Of a stretch of 64,000 bases of DNA, positions 26,293 through 37,565 are shown in pieces (within the stretch, counting starts at the first letter, position 1; the number at the start of each line of letters is the position of its first letter). The stretch spans positions 435,212 to 499,211 of the forward strand of contig JBNGIO010006370.1 of NCBI GenBank assembly GCA_049999805.1, read 5' to 3'. This DNA is from Folioceros fuciformis (lineage: Eukaryota > Anthocerotophyta > Anthocerotopsida > Anthocerotales). The notes below the pieces were generated by a model. That model was not told the origin of the DNA. It saw nothing but the letters and a program-made list of their open reading frames with translations, and ran no database searches. The translations under genes and the position numbers were made by a program.

Positions 26293-29200
26293 CTACATCA
26301 TTAGCTGCTGCAGCTGGCTAAGAATAGAAGGAGGGAGCCGAGCCATAGCAGCATTGAATGCAGCTTCACCATGCAAAGCTGCACAAGTGTTCAGTTTCTC
26401 CTTCAGCATAGGGGCCAAAGGTAAGCTTTTGACTGGATCTGTGTTGAACGCCTGCAGCCACAAAGGCAAGGCCACTGAGAAAAAGGCCATCACGAAAGCC
26501 CAAAGCCCTAGGATTTCTCGTGTCAGAAAAGAACCTGACTCTTCCTAGGATCTCCACTTTCTGCACTTCCAGATGTACTGTCACTGTCCTCGCTGTCACA
26601 ACAATGGGCAGTCACGTCAGGTCACATGCGGACTGCGGGCGGTAAATGCACAGGCATGAGCACCTAACGGTTCTTGGCCCACCTTGCAATAACCCCGTTC
26701 TGTTCTCTCTCGGTGTCACACAAGACACTTGTACAGACACTGCACAAGGCAACAAGCATAAAAAGCCAGTAATTATAATTTTCAGTCAAAGAGTAATCAA
26801 ACAGTAGCAACTTCGCACCTCAAAATTTGGTCGAGTCTATCCAAAATTTGCGGCTCCCTGAGTGTCAAAAGAATGCACAGAGCCAGAGCGCACACCTTCC
26901 TCTTGTCATTCGTTGTCAGCGAGTCAACCTTCACATGGACAAGGTAGACGAATGTGTTACCCTGGACGAGCCTGCTGAGAATAGACTCCATAACCCAGTT
27001 TGTCACAGAATCACTTACAAAAGAGGAGTATACAACCATAAGTGGTGATAGAAGTGGAAACAAGATTACCTTGTCCAGCCAGGCATCAATGAATGAGAAG
27101 AGTGTACTTTGACCAACTACAACCCCTGTCTGTTTCAGAGCAAGGGCGAGGGATGGTTTCGAGGTGAGTTGTGCAAAGAACAAGCTATTTTGCACAAGGA
27201 GTCTTCCCAGAACTGCTCCGGATAATGCCCTCACAGCGTCACTCTCGCTTTCACCAGTGATCACCAAGATTAAAAGCTTCTGCGATGCAGTAATTCAAGA
27301 AACAACTTTAGGTGCTGAACGCTGTTGACATAGCAGCGAGGCAGCTGAGCCACAGAAAGGCCAGATGTCAGTTACCTGGAGAACACCTTCCAGAAGGGGC
27401 GGAGCTTCGGCTGGAAACCACTGTACCACCCAACATTCCGCGTGAGCAACAGGTAACCGGATAATTCAAAAAATGCTATTCGACAAGGATGGATGGGTTC
27501 CAATTGCACCATCATGTGCATGCGCACCTGAATCAGAGTGTCAACGACGGGCAAGGTGCACATCATCCCCTTCTCTTTCACATTTCCAATAACAAGATCA
27601 AGGATCTTGACAACACCAGCTGCATGCTCTCGAAGGAAATCGGCCCCACCAAGGAGGATATAATTCGTAGTTATCTTCATAGCAACCTGAGCGCATGAAC
27701 TGAACATGAAGCCTTACCAATAACCAGCAAAAAATGCCATACCAACTTGCAAAGAGCAACCCCATTACTACCCGTTATAACAGAAAAACTGCATACCTCT
27801 ATATGGTCGAAGCTCTTCTCCATGGCCAAGACCAAGTGTGGATAGATATTGAGAAGCCGAGGCACCATAGTTGGAGCATGCTTTAGAGTGGTTTGCCACA
27901 GCTGCATTTGGTGGTAAGAGAGTGCAGTTACGAGCTTAATACTTCAGGTGACAACACAAGGCTGGCACAAAACAATTAGCACAACATATCATTACCTGTA
28001 AACCATCTTCCAGCATTGTCAGTTCGTCCGGTTGGTTGACATCGGTGCAAATTTCTAAGATCGGAAAGAGCAGCTCATAGCACATGGGCGAATTCGGACC
28101 AAGCGAGCTAAGGAGCCTTTGAAGACCTAAAATTGCTTGAATTCGCATCAAACTCTGTCCAGCTGAGTCTTGCCAAACCTGATGTTCATTGTCATCATTC
28201 AACAAATGAGTCCCTTAGCAACAATAGGCTGCACTCAATCCTAGCCCCTCCAAAGTATGAACACACAGGTAAGATGCTTATGCCTCCAAAACCTTTTCAA
28301 CTCTGCAGGCTGAAGCGTAGTCTCAACACTATGAGCATGCTGCTAAAGCCATAGACAGGTGACCATGCAGCAGGCCAGTGTCAGCACCAGACCTCACCTG
28401 GGGTAAAAATGCTAGAACTTTGTCCACGCAGCATATAACTTTCTCACCAAGGCGGTCAACTATCACTGATACAAGCTCAAAAATTTGAAGCTGTGAACAA
28501 AGCCAAAGAAATAATCATGATCGACAGAGCATAGTGAAAGAACATAACTAGAGTCAAACATCACAACTTAATTACCTTGGATTCAAACTCCTGGCATGCT
28601 TTCATCAGGTTGATAGAAAGTTGCAGACAATTTGGCACAAATTCGACAAAGTCGTCTTCATAGAATGAGCAATCATCTACTAAGTTTCTTAATGAATGAC
28701 AGGCAGCAAGCTGTGGCACAAAAAATCCATTAAGTTAAACATGTGGTAGCTGTCGCAGGTGCTGGCCCTACAGATGAGATTGGAATATTGAGGGCCTTAC
28801 TTGGACTGCCAAATCATTGTCTCCCAGAAGTCCTAACAGGGATGCATACACAGAGCGCCTCAACCCTTCCTTGATCTGTCGCAGTCTCATTTAGTTAGCT
28901 TCAACACACACTATGGCCTACAAGCTGCAACTTTTCATGACAACAATATATGCAACACAAGATGTTTCACAATCAATATACATTGCCAGATTCGTCAGTT
29001 CTCAGGGGACAACAGGTCCCTTCAGATGTCAGGCACCAGCTGGCAGACATAACCGCCCAAACTGCATAGGGTGACAAGTATTCCACAGTGTTACTTCTTG
29101 GAGGAAGTAAAGCTGCCATAACTTGTGCGTGGAAAGTACCTTGCTCACCCACTGGCCCAAAAGAATTGCCACCCTCCTCCGTAAAATACGATTATTTGGA

Positions 29201-32200
29201 TGCTGGTTGTAAATTTCCTGGGAAAGGGTATTCTCATACCTGCAGTTACAGTGCCATGCCAAGAGATTAAGAGCCTCCTCACTTAAGCAAGAAGCCATTC
29301 CTCGTCATCAAATGTGAAAATCAAGATCCAGAACTATCGTGATCTATTTTCACTTGAAAGCAAAGAGGCCAACATGGAGACAAACCATGATCTGAAGTCA
29401 ATATAGTCATAAAGGTCGTAGTTCGCTGTCCCAACTGCATTGTAAGCAGCTTCTTTGTACAGGAGAGCACCAGTTATAGGAATTTCTGCACCTTGAAGTT
29501 GAAGCGGGTACCCATCACATGACTGTTTGAGCATTTCCATCACCAGGTGTGCCAGGATCTGGAAAAGCAGGCCGCACATAACCCCAAAAACTTAAGCAAA
29601 TTCAAGATACAGCTAAGCTACTACGAGCCTGGCCAGTGATCCCAGCAGAGTTAGGCGAATGGATGTCACACCTCCCGGTACTTTTCAAACAGCACAAGAT
29701 ATAAAGCCTCTGCACAGGGCCGCAGCTTCTCCTTTTCCTGTACCACACCTTGCTCATGATGGAACGCCTCTGGATCCCTAGCCCATTCCTCCAGATCATC
29801 TGATGTGAGGACAACATATCTGCGTACCACGAAGAAGGGAATGAGAAACAGGGGATCGCCATAAGGAGACATTCACGCACTATTAGGATCTCAATCAGGC
29901 ACCATTAGGGCAATAGGCATCTCACCTCTTCACCAGACCTTCACACAAAAGCAGTAGGTTCTTCTCTGGCAGAAGTGACTTAACAGTCTCTTCAGCCTGC
30001 CTTGATAGAGCAGCCTTGGCATCTTCAATAGAATTTGAGGCCCCAACAACCCGCCCATATTTTGTGGGCCTATATGCATTACATTGAACTACAGCTTTGA
30101 TGAACATCATGCACCGTATGAGAAACTGATCAAAAGAACGGGGCTCCCAGTTCACTTCTGTGACCTGTGAAAAGCAGAATTGGAAAACAGGTGGCAGCAC
30201 AATTTTGTTGCTGAAAGAATAAGGATGGTTCTCCTGCATTTCAGTTAAGATCTTCATCAGCTTCAAGCAAGCCTTCTCGATGAACTCGTAGAAGGAATTA
30301 TCCTTGGGGGCAGCAGCTCCTGACCATAACAAGACGCAGCGAAGGCAATAAGCTTTCAAAGACTCGGTTGGCAATCCCACAAGCACCCAAAGAGGTCGTT
30401 ATACATATTGGAGGTGTCACTTACTGCAGAGCAGTAATGACTGCACAGCTTGCAGAAAGCGTGGTGCAACTTCCTTAACAGCAGAAACCTCCTACACGTC
30501 CAACAACAGCAGAGTGGAGCATAAGAATGGCAGTTATTCTTAAATTCGCACATAAGACAGGCCTAGACAGTACGACATACTTGAACTGAACTTGCATCGC
30601 TTTGGAACCCAAAAAGAATCATACGCCGCAGAGTCTTCAAACAAAGCAGCCATCGCCCACAAGTAAGCAGCAAAGCCTGCCCTTGGTCAGCTGTGATATG
30701 GCCACCTGCACCGCTGTAAAGGATCACTGAGAATTGTTGTAAAATACGCTGTGTGTCGCCGCACCAATGATGCCATGTCAAGTTAAATAGCTGAGATGTT
30801 ATCTGGGACGTGCAGAGCGTATGTCATGGAGTAGCTTGAGGTTAAACCTGACACTTCAGATTTTATAATAACGACAACAGACCAGCAGCAGCAGGTAGGC
30901 TGCGCAATTGATACATGACACTCGCATCTCAATATGCAGAACTGACAAGCCAGTTGAGATACCAACCTGAGCAAAGTTTTGTTGATCAACTGCTAACCGC
31001 TTGCTGGCGAGCTCCTTCAGAATTTGATTCAAAGCCATGTACACTCTGTGTGTGATCAACAAGTCGTCTGACTGCAGCTTTTGTAGCAAGTTTGGAAAGA
31101 GAGCCGGCCTGTAGGAGCAACCACAGAAACTACTTGAGAAGACGAGAAACCAGCAAGGCAATGATGGACCATACATGACCTCCTAGCGGTATACTCGGCT
31201 TAAACCCTAAACCCCTAGGCATCAACATTGAAGGTCTAAAGCGCCCTAACTCGACTTCCATCAGCCGTCCGTTTCAGAACTCCGTACCATTCTCTTGGGT
31301 AGTCGATTCGAGCAATTTTGGCAATAAGCAGAGACAGTTGGGCGGCCACCTATTCCAAGAAACAAAAATATGGAGTGAGTGAGCCTGACGAAGGGTCGAG
31401 CACTCACAATCAACAACACAGAATGAGGGCATGGAATTTATTTGTCAAAGCACATTTGCATATAACCAAGCATTCAGTCCTAAACCCCACCTGGTTGTTC
31501 TGTTCTCTTAGAAGCTCAAGGAGATTGTTCCGGAGATGAGGCTTTTCTGCATCACTTATTCCACTGATGACCATGTGTATCTTTCAGATCATTACCTAGC
31601 GAAAAAAATGAGGAAAACAAACTTGCTTGCGTGCTACCAACCCAAAATCTGAGCAGCACTCAATCTCAAGCCACACGAGTGCGAGCTCGGCCCCTCGAGC
31701 ACACAGAAAAGGGCAGGATGCAACAGAGGGGCAGCAGGACTGGACACACAACCCAACATCACAAGCAGAGTGTAGGAATTCAGCCAGTTGAGCTTCATGG
31801 ACGCACAATCATGTTCTCATGGACGAGAATCAAGGTTTCATGGACGAAGAATCATGGTTTCATGGACGCAGAATCGTGGCTTCATGGACGTAGAATCGAG
31901 GCTTCATGCACGCAGAATCGTGGCTTCATGGAGACGGCAGCGATGCACACGCAGCAACTTGAAATCATAAAAGGGGGAGGAAAGGCAGGCACTTACGGGG
32001 TGTCTCGCTTGACCCTCCAGTAGCGGGCGATACTGTTCTTGAAGTAGACAGACGCCAACCAGCGGGCACCACTGTCCGCCTCCAAATCCCGAGAAGCTAT
32101 AATCTCCTGCACGAAATGGATGGTGAGGGGGGCAGAATTGCATGGAAAAGGGCTGCGCAGCCCATGAGAGAGGGCTCACCAGAAGGCAGGAGCAAAACCC

Positions 32201-32320
32201 GGGTCTGTTCTCGCAGGCAGCCAGAGCTGCCTCGGCCGGCTTGCGCAAGCTCTCATCCTGCTGCAACGCGTTTTGTAGCAGAGAGTAGACGTAGGAACAA
32301 TCCGCCCGTGTAAGAGCCAT
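26293..32320 (-). CDS. IPO11: Importin-11-like nuclear import receptor
   Basis: Twenty-two exons close in frame to 994 residues (human importin-11 is about 975). Exons: 32320-32180, 32106-31997, 31563-31491, 31349-31288, 31108-30967, 30790-30581, 30491-30425, 30352-29926, 29819-29672, 29558-29386, 29239-29140, 28875-28801, 28710-28576, 28490-28398, 28178-27996, 27901-27797, 27686-27528, 27420-27376, 27279-27070, 26928-26819, 26592-26535, 26451-26293. The importin-beta N-terminal domain is clear ('RKPAEAALAACENRPGF', 'ARWLASVYFKNSIARYW', 'IARIDYPREWPALFPN'), followed by HEAT-repeat helices such as 'RRRVAILLGQW'. Importin-11 carries ubiquitin-conjugating enzymes and other cargo into the nucleus in animals; the plant cargo is not established. 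The acceptor at 30352 is the least certain junction. The 3' end overlaps no neighbour. Confidence 0.93.
31795..31936. repeat. Intronic minisatellite, 22-bp unit, about 6.5 copies
   Basis: 'tcatggacgcagaatcgtgg' plus 'ct' is repeated head to tail with scattered changes. It lies in the 433-bp second intron of the importin-11 gene (31564-31996), its longest intron. Because 22 is not a multiple of three, it reads differently in each copy and is not coding. Confidence 0.9.
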
Positions 32321-34407
32321 GGCGAGTCCCGCTGAGAGTGGAATTGCGGGTCGTCTGTCATGTACATAACATAACAAGCAAGCCCAGGTGCTAGGCGGTC
32401 GGTCAGGTCATCTGCAAGCACAACAGCCTCTTCCTTTCAACATATTTCTACACATGTAGGTACTTAGGCTATGTTACATATGCTATATGCTCCCGGCTGT
32501 ACATCCATGCCATTGCCATTTTCATTGGATGCGTATGCACATTCAGAGTGTCGTGTCCTGGACCGAACGGCGGTGCGTGAACCTTCCTTGTCTCAGGTGC
32601 GCCTTACAAATTCCGCATCGACGAGTGCTCGCTTTGCTTCAACAAGGCGCTATTTGTGTATGTGTGTTGCATCGATCATCTCCTGTCTTGTTGCAGACTT
32701 AGAGCGTGTCTCAAAAGATTGCGCTTCGATTCTGCTCTACCGTGCGTGACCCTGAGCGCCACCGCGACCTCTATTAGAAGCTGCAGCAGGATCCGGTGAC
32801 TAGGAACTTCGAAATGCGGCTCGAATTCTTTGCTCCGGTTTTGAATGGAAAGAATTCTTGCACACCGAGGGACGACGCTGTCGCTACGCTTACCCGCATC
32901 CGCAAGTGCTGCTACTTGAGCTAAGCTCTGTGGACGATTGGGATTCCATCGATGCCTTCTCGCTTCGCGTCAACACGGCGTATGTGCGGCCGACTCACCT
33001 CCTGCCTCGGCGAACTTAGGGCATAGCGCACAAGAACTCGCTTGTTTCCCGACTCGCTCGCCGCCGGCCTGCAGGTGCAGAGAATCGCAGGAGAAGCCGG
33101 ACATTAACCTTTGAGTATGGCTCGCACGGTCTCCTTCTCTGCCTTGTTCCCCGTTCGGAGTGAAGGGAGCTCAGCATAGTCTACCGGGGGAAGATGCTGT
33201 CTACAGACTGCCCGCTTCTGCACTACGATTGTGAAACTCCTCATTGCAAACTGCACATCATGAATTTCTTTCGTACGTCCCGAGGCGCACGCACAAACAT
33301 CCTACATACCTAGGGAGTCCCTTGGTGTTCCCTCTCACAAAAGGGTAAACTAATCCTTCAGGTGGTTCGAGTGCACAACAATGTAAACCACGGACGTAGC
33401 AATGATCGCGGCACAACGCAAGGCAAGAGGTACAGCATGTTGCAGGAGGTGTAAAAGCATTCCCATCACGGAGATACCTGTTCAAGCACTATAGTCATGC
33501 CTGAGTCAATGTACAACTGTTATACCGTAATATACTTATCACCATACCACAGAGTACAGAACGCAGAGACTGTCTACAGGTTTCTGGAGGTCAGTCGAAG
33601 CCACGAATCTAAGTCAGGGCCTCATCGGACTCCGGCTTGGGGAGAAGCTCGGTGTTAAGGTATATGCTAGGTGAGGTTTATGGACAACTCGGCTTTGTCT
33701 GAAGAAACGATACCGACCTACAAGTAGCAGTGGAGGACCAGATGTCCACTAAACTCCACCGCCACCCATGGAACAGTGGAGGGCAAGATGCCAAGAGACC
33801 TTCTCCTCTCAACAGGAACGGCATATCTACACCCGGCTCTCAGCCACGACCTCTCCCGCACTCATCGCACCCTTCCTTTCGTTGCTCACATGGGGAGGAC
33901 GCTCTTGACATATCTTCTATAACAGTGGGCAGATCCCCCTATGACACCGACATCGTGCAGAGGTTGAGGGAACCCCGCCTAATCGGGGGAAGATGGTGGG
34001 AAGGAGGAGGCCTGATGATGACTTGTGCGATGAAGGGTGTCACTACTGCCTACACAGAGACTACGCAGTTCCTAACTTTTGAGGCCACGCTTCGCTAAGC
34101 TGGCTGGCTAAGGTGTTGATCATACAACTAAGGTCTATTGCTAGAAGGAAGGCACCGTTTTTACCAGAGCCTGCCATGCTTCATGACTACCAAAACTCAG
34201 ATGGGTGCCCTCAAAGCAAGAGTGAGCTACCCGACCTATGTTGCACTGTTGTAGGAGAGCTGGAAACCATTTGAGGTCTGGGGCATGGCTTGCCCAGTGC
34301 AAGGGTGTTCCGTCGGTCTTCTCTCGTCTTGCAAACCTAGTTCAGCAGGAACCCTAAACATCGAGATCAGACAGCTCCGAATCCGACAAGGGCACCAGGT
34401 GCGCCTA
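32321..34407. other. Intergenic stretch with a diverged internal duplication
   Basis: No supported gene in about 2.1 kb. Sequence at 32611-32735 ('atcgacgagtgctcgctttg', 'ttcaacaaggcg', 'acttagagcg') recurs in diverged form at about 32945-33050 ('atcgatgccttctcgcttcg', 'gtcaacacggcg', 'acttagggca'), suggesting an old tandem duplication of about 335 bp. The plus-strand frame at 33730-34098 shows no known domain. Confidence 0.4.
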
Positions 34408-36806
34408 CTAGGAGAGATATTCCCACCCACAAGGACGCGTGTCGGAACACACCTGGTCAGCACCAGTCTCAGGTTCGAGCGATTGACGAGGCTCCTGACT
34501 TGGTTTTGTCTCCACCTGCTGAGGCGTAGAACAGGATACGGGTCCGGCCGTGGGATCATGGCTGCCACTGCTCTGCGTTTCCCTCAACACCAGTGGCAGT
34601 TCACTTGCTGGAGCTTGACCATGCCTCACAGGCTCACCTGCACTGTCCAGAAGACCCAGATACTTAGCCACCTTCGCCTTCGTCCTGAATATTTGACTCC
34701 GACCATTCACAGGAGGAGAGTGGTAGCAAATGTGCATCCTCCCGCGATCATGTTTCCTGGGTACGACCTGTGCTGTCCACCCGTCTTCTAGAACCCCACC
34801 ACATTCCGCGACGTACACCTGCAGCTCCTCCACGGCCTTGAGGACTCTACTGCTACCCGAGGAGGGATTCGGAACGGGGCTGCCCGTTACCGCTTCTCGT
34901 TCTGCTTCTGGCGCTTGTCCTCGGCTGCTTTCCTTCAAAAGCCCAAGGTAGCGAGCCACCTGCACCCTGGATTGCAGCCTGTGTCCGGACGGTGACAAAT
35001 AATAAGGCTGCAGACATTTCTGCTGCTTCACCCTCATGCACCGAGCCCTCCATCCCTTCTCGAGGACGCCACTCCGATCAGTCACATACGCCTGCAGCTT
35101 CTTCATGGCTTGTTCACACCTCCTCTCGTAATCCTCCTGCGTATACTCCACGCCATCATCAGCACATGCAGTAGCGTCAGGGTCCACCGCGCTTTGGGCA
35201 ACATTCTTGAAAGCGCTCCTCAGTTCCATTCTTGGACTCTGCTGCTGGAAGTCCGACATGTGCTCATCCCTGAGGTGTCAGACAGAAGCGTTATGGTCAG
35301 AAGCAAGTTGCAGGGCTGATGCGTCACACTTGCCACAGGAGGCTGGGAGCCACTACTTGCCTTGCCACTTTGTGAGAGTCGTTTGCAGACTCCGGGGTGT
35401 TCATGCTTCTGCTCCTCTTCTGTTGAGACCCCTCTTCCTCATCTCCTTGCTGTGGAGTAGCAAGTCCCGAACTCCAAGTGTTGCTGCCTTTCCTTTTAAC
35501 AGGATACTTCTTCCGCGGCGAGTGTCGATAGACGGACGAAGTTTGAGCCACACCGGCCTTCACCCTCCCCAGCTGCCAAGTCCAGGTGCCCCCAACATCT
35601 GCACAGGAAGGGCATAACCACTCATCCAAACGACGAATCTCAGCTCTGTCCAAGGCCACACACGCCATGTGGTAGCTGGAGTCGCACCTGTCGCACAGTG
35701 CCGAAGTATAAGCTCCTTCGGGCTTCATACAGGACTTGCACAAGACAACATCGCCTGCTTGCCCCGGAAACGGCGCAGCGCCTCCGGGGAAATGCGCGGG
35801 TGCGCCCAGCAACTGCACGGCCAGTTCCAGCGTGGACAGCTGGGAAGTGGATCCATCCCTCTGAGTCGGCCCCACATCGTCAGATGCGGCTTCATCTCCC
35901 ACAGCATCCAAAGGCTCTCGCCTCTCGCCAGTCACAGCAACAGCAGCAGCAGCAGCGAAACCCGTGTATTCCAGCCCTCGCAAGTCTGCCGAAGCGATTT
36001 CCCTTCCATGTTGTCCGAGCTCGAAGCCGTCCCCACAGGCAGCCACTTCCTGCTGCTCATACACCTCTGCAACACCAGCAGTAGCCACAGGTGGAGCTTT
36101 CCCTTTTTCTCTCTCCCCGCCCTCCTTCACCTCATGCCCTTTTCCCTGCCCCTCCTCGCCCCGTCCCCTGTCCCGCTCGAGCTCGTCTGGCTCCTCATCC
36201 CGCTCGAACTCGTACTGCTCCCTATNNNNNNNNNNNNNNNNNNNNNNNNNNNNNNNNNNNNNNNNNNNNNNNNNNNNNNNNNNNNNNNNNNNNNNNNNNN
36301 NNNNNNNNNNNNNNNNNNNNNNNNNNNNNNNNNNNNNNNNNNNNNNNNNNNNNNNNNNNNNNNNNNNNNNNNNNNNNNNNNNNNNNNNNNNNNNNNNNNN
36401 NNNNNNNNNNNNNNNNNNNNNNNNNNNNNNNNNNNNNNNNNNNNNNNNNNNNNNNNNNNNNNNNNNNNNNNNNNNNNNNNNNNNNNNNNNNNNNNNNNNN
36501 NNNNNNNNNNNNNNNNNNNNNNNNNNNNNNNNNNNNNNNNNNNNNNNNNNNNNNNNNNNNNNNNNNNNNNNNNNNNNNNNNNNNNNNNNNNNNNNNNNNN
36601 NNNNNNNNNNNNNNNNNNNNNNNNNCCTCCTCCTCCTGCTTCACTGCCATTACCACCACGCTGACCCTGGGCAATGCGTGTTCCACCTGCCCACCTGCAG
36701 CAGCTCCCGCTTCCCCCTGCCCCTCGTCCATCAAAGCCTGGTAAGTGAGCCCCACCATCTCCAGCAGCTGCAGCAGCAGCAGAGAGGCTAATTGGGTGAC
36801 TTCCAC
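34408..36806 (-). CDS. PHD-finger protein with two MBD-like modules (interrupted by assembly gap)
   Basis: The 5' exon holds the N gap and runs at least from 36225 to about 35357; a frame continues beyond the gap to about 36800, where the true start is not visible. The last exon is about 35262-34408. Upstream of the finger the protein is Glu/Arg-rich, then Ala-rich. A C4HC3 PHD finger follows ('LCKSCMKPEG', 'ALCDRCDSSYHMACV', 'EWLCPSC'), a module that typically reads histone H3 tails. The last exon has two similar units of about 60 residues, each 'GVLE(K/D)GW' then a basic strand, 'YYLSPSG' or 'CYHSPP', and 'VAxYLGLL'. This is the shape of a methyl-CpG-binding domain (MBD, PF01429). It probably acts as a chromatin reader. 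The intron between the exons is short, about 94 bp, and its exact borders are uncertain. Confidence 0.72.
36226..36625. other. Assembly gap (400 N)
   Basis: A run of exactly 400 N inside the PHD-MBD gene. Flanking bases are simple repeats ('cctcctcctcctgc' on the right, Glu/Arg codons on the left), so a low-complexity coding stretch probably broke the assembly. The reading frame across it cannot be trusted. Confidence 0.98.
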
Positions 36807-37388
36807 CTACAACGACCTCTCACGGCCATCTTCATTGCCTGAACCACAGCGCCCAAACACAAAGCACCACCAAGAGAGCATGAGACCACATCAAGAAAAG
36901 GAGTCACAGACCTACAATGCCTCACACCTCCCCACCTCCAGCAACATCCAGCTCCACAGAAATCGCCTTGCTCGATTACAACGCCTACAAATGCAGCGGC
37001 GCAGGCAGGATCTTTCCCTCTCCCTCGGAATGGGACACACACGTCCCGCCGCCGACAACCAGCCACAATCGGGACAAACAGAGGGCAAGGAAGGAACACG
37101 AAGGCAACGGAAGGGCAAGCAAAGCAAAGCAAATCAAAGCAAAGCAAAAGCAAAGGAAGGCAAGGCAAGGCAAGAGAAGTGATGCGATTGCGCGCCAACA
37201 GCGTAGTGCAGTGAGTGATTTGACCATAGGCCGTGCCGCTCATCACATGGCATGCCACTAGGATGAGATGGACACCGTCCCGTACCGTTCAATGCCTCGC
37301 CGCAATTCCTTTCTCTGTCAGTCATATTTAAACATATTAAAACATTCTAGCACTGAATCAACGTGTTATATATTTTATTGAAAAAGAG

Positions 37389-37565
37389 ATGGAGAGATCT
37401 TCTGCCCGGAGCAACAACTCCAAGAGGGCTAAAGGCCAAAAGGGAGATTCCATAGCTGCTTTATTCAAAGAAGCTTGCCTTGCTGCAGCTTTTACAACAG
37501 GCGGCTCCCTAGAGCTAGCTAGCTCGAGGAAGGCGCCTGTTGTAGAAGAAGGAGAATTATATTAG
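37389..37565 (+). CDS. Possible small protein of 58 residues, unrecognised
   Basis: An ATG-to-TAG frame of 59 codons. The product starts with a Ser/Arg/Lys-rich segment ('SSARSNNSKRAKGQK'), continues with a likely amphipathic helix ('DSIAALFKEACLAAAFTT') and ends acidic ('PVVEEGELY'). The composition is protein-like and no longer frame competes. There is no homology I can name and no clear promoter, so it may be chance. Confidence 0.3.
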   Translation: MERSSARSNNSKRAKGQKGDSIAALFKEACLAAAFTTGGSLELASSRKAPVVEEGELY

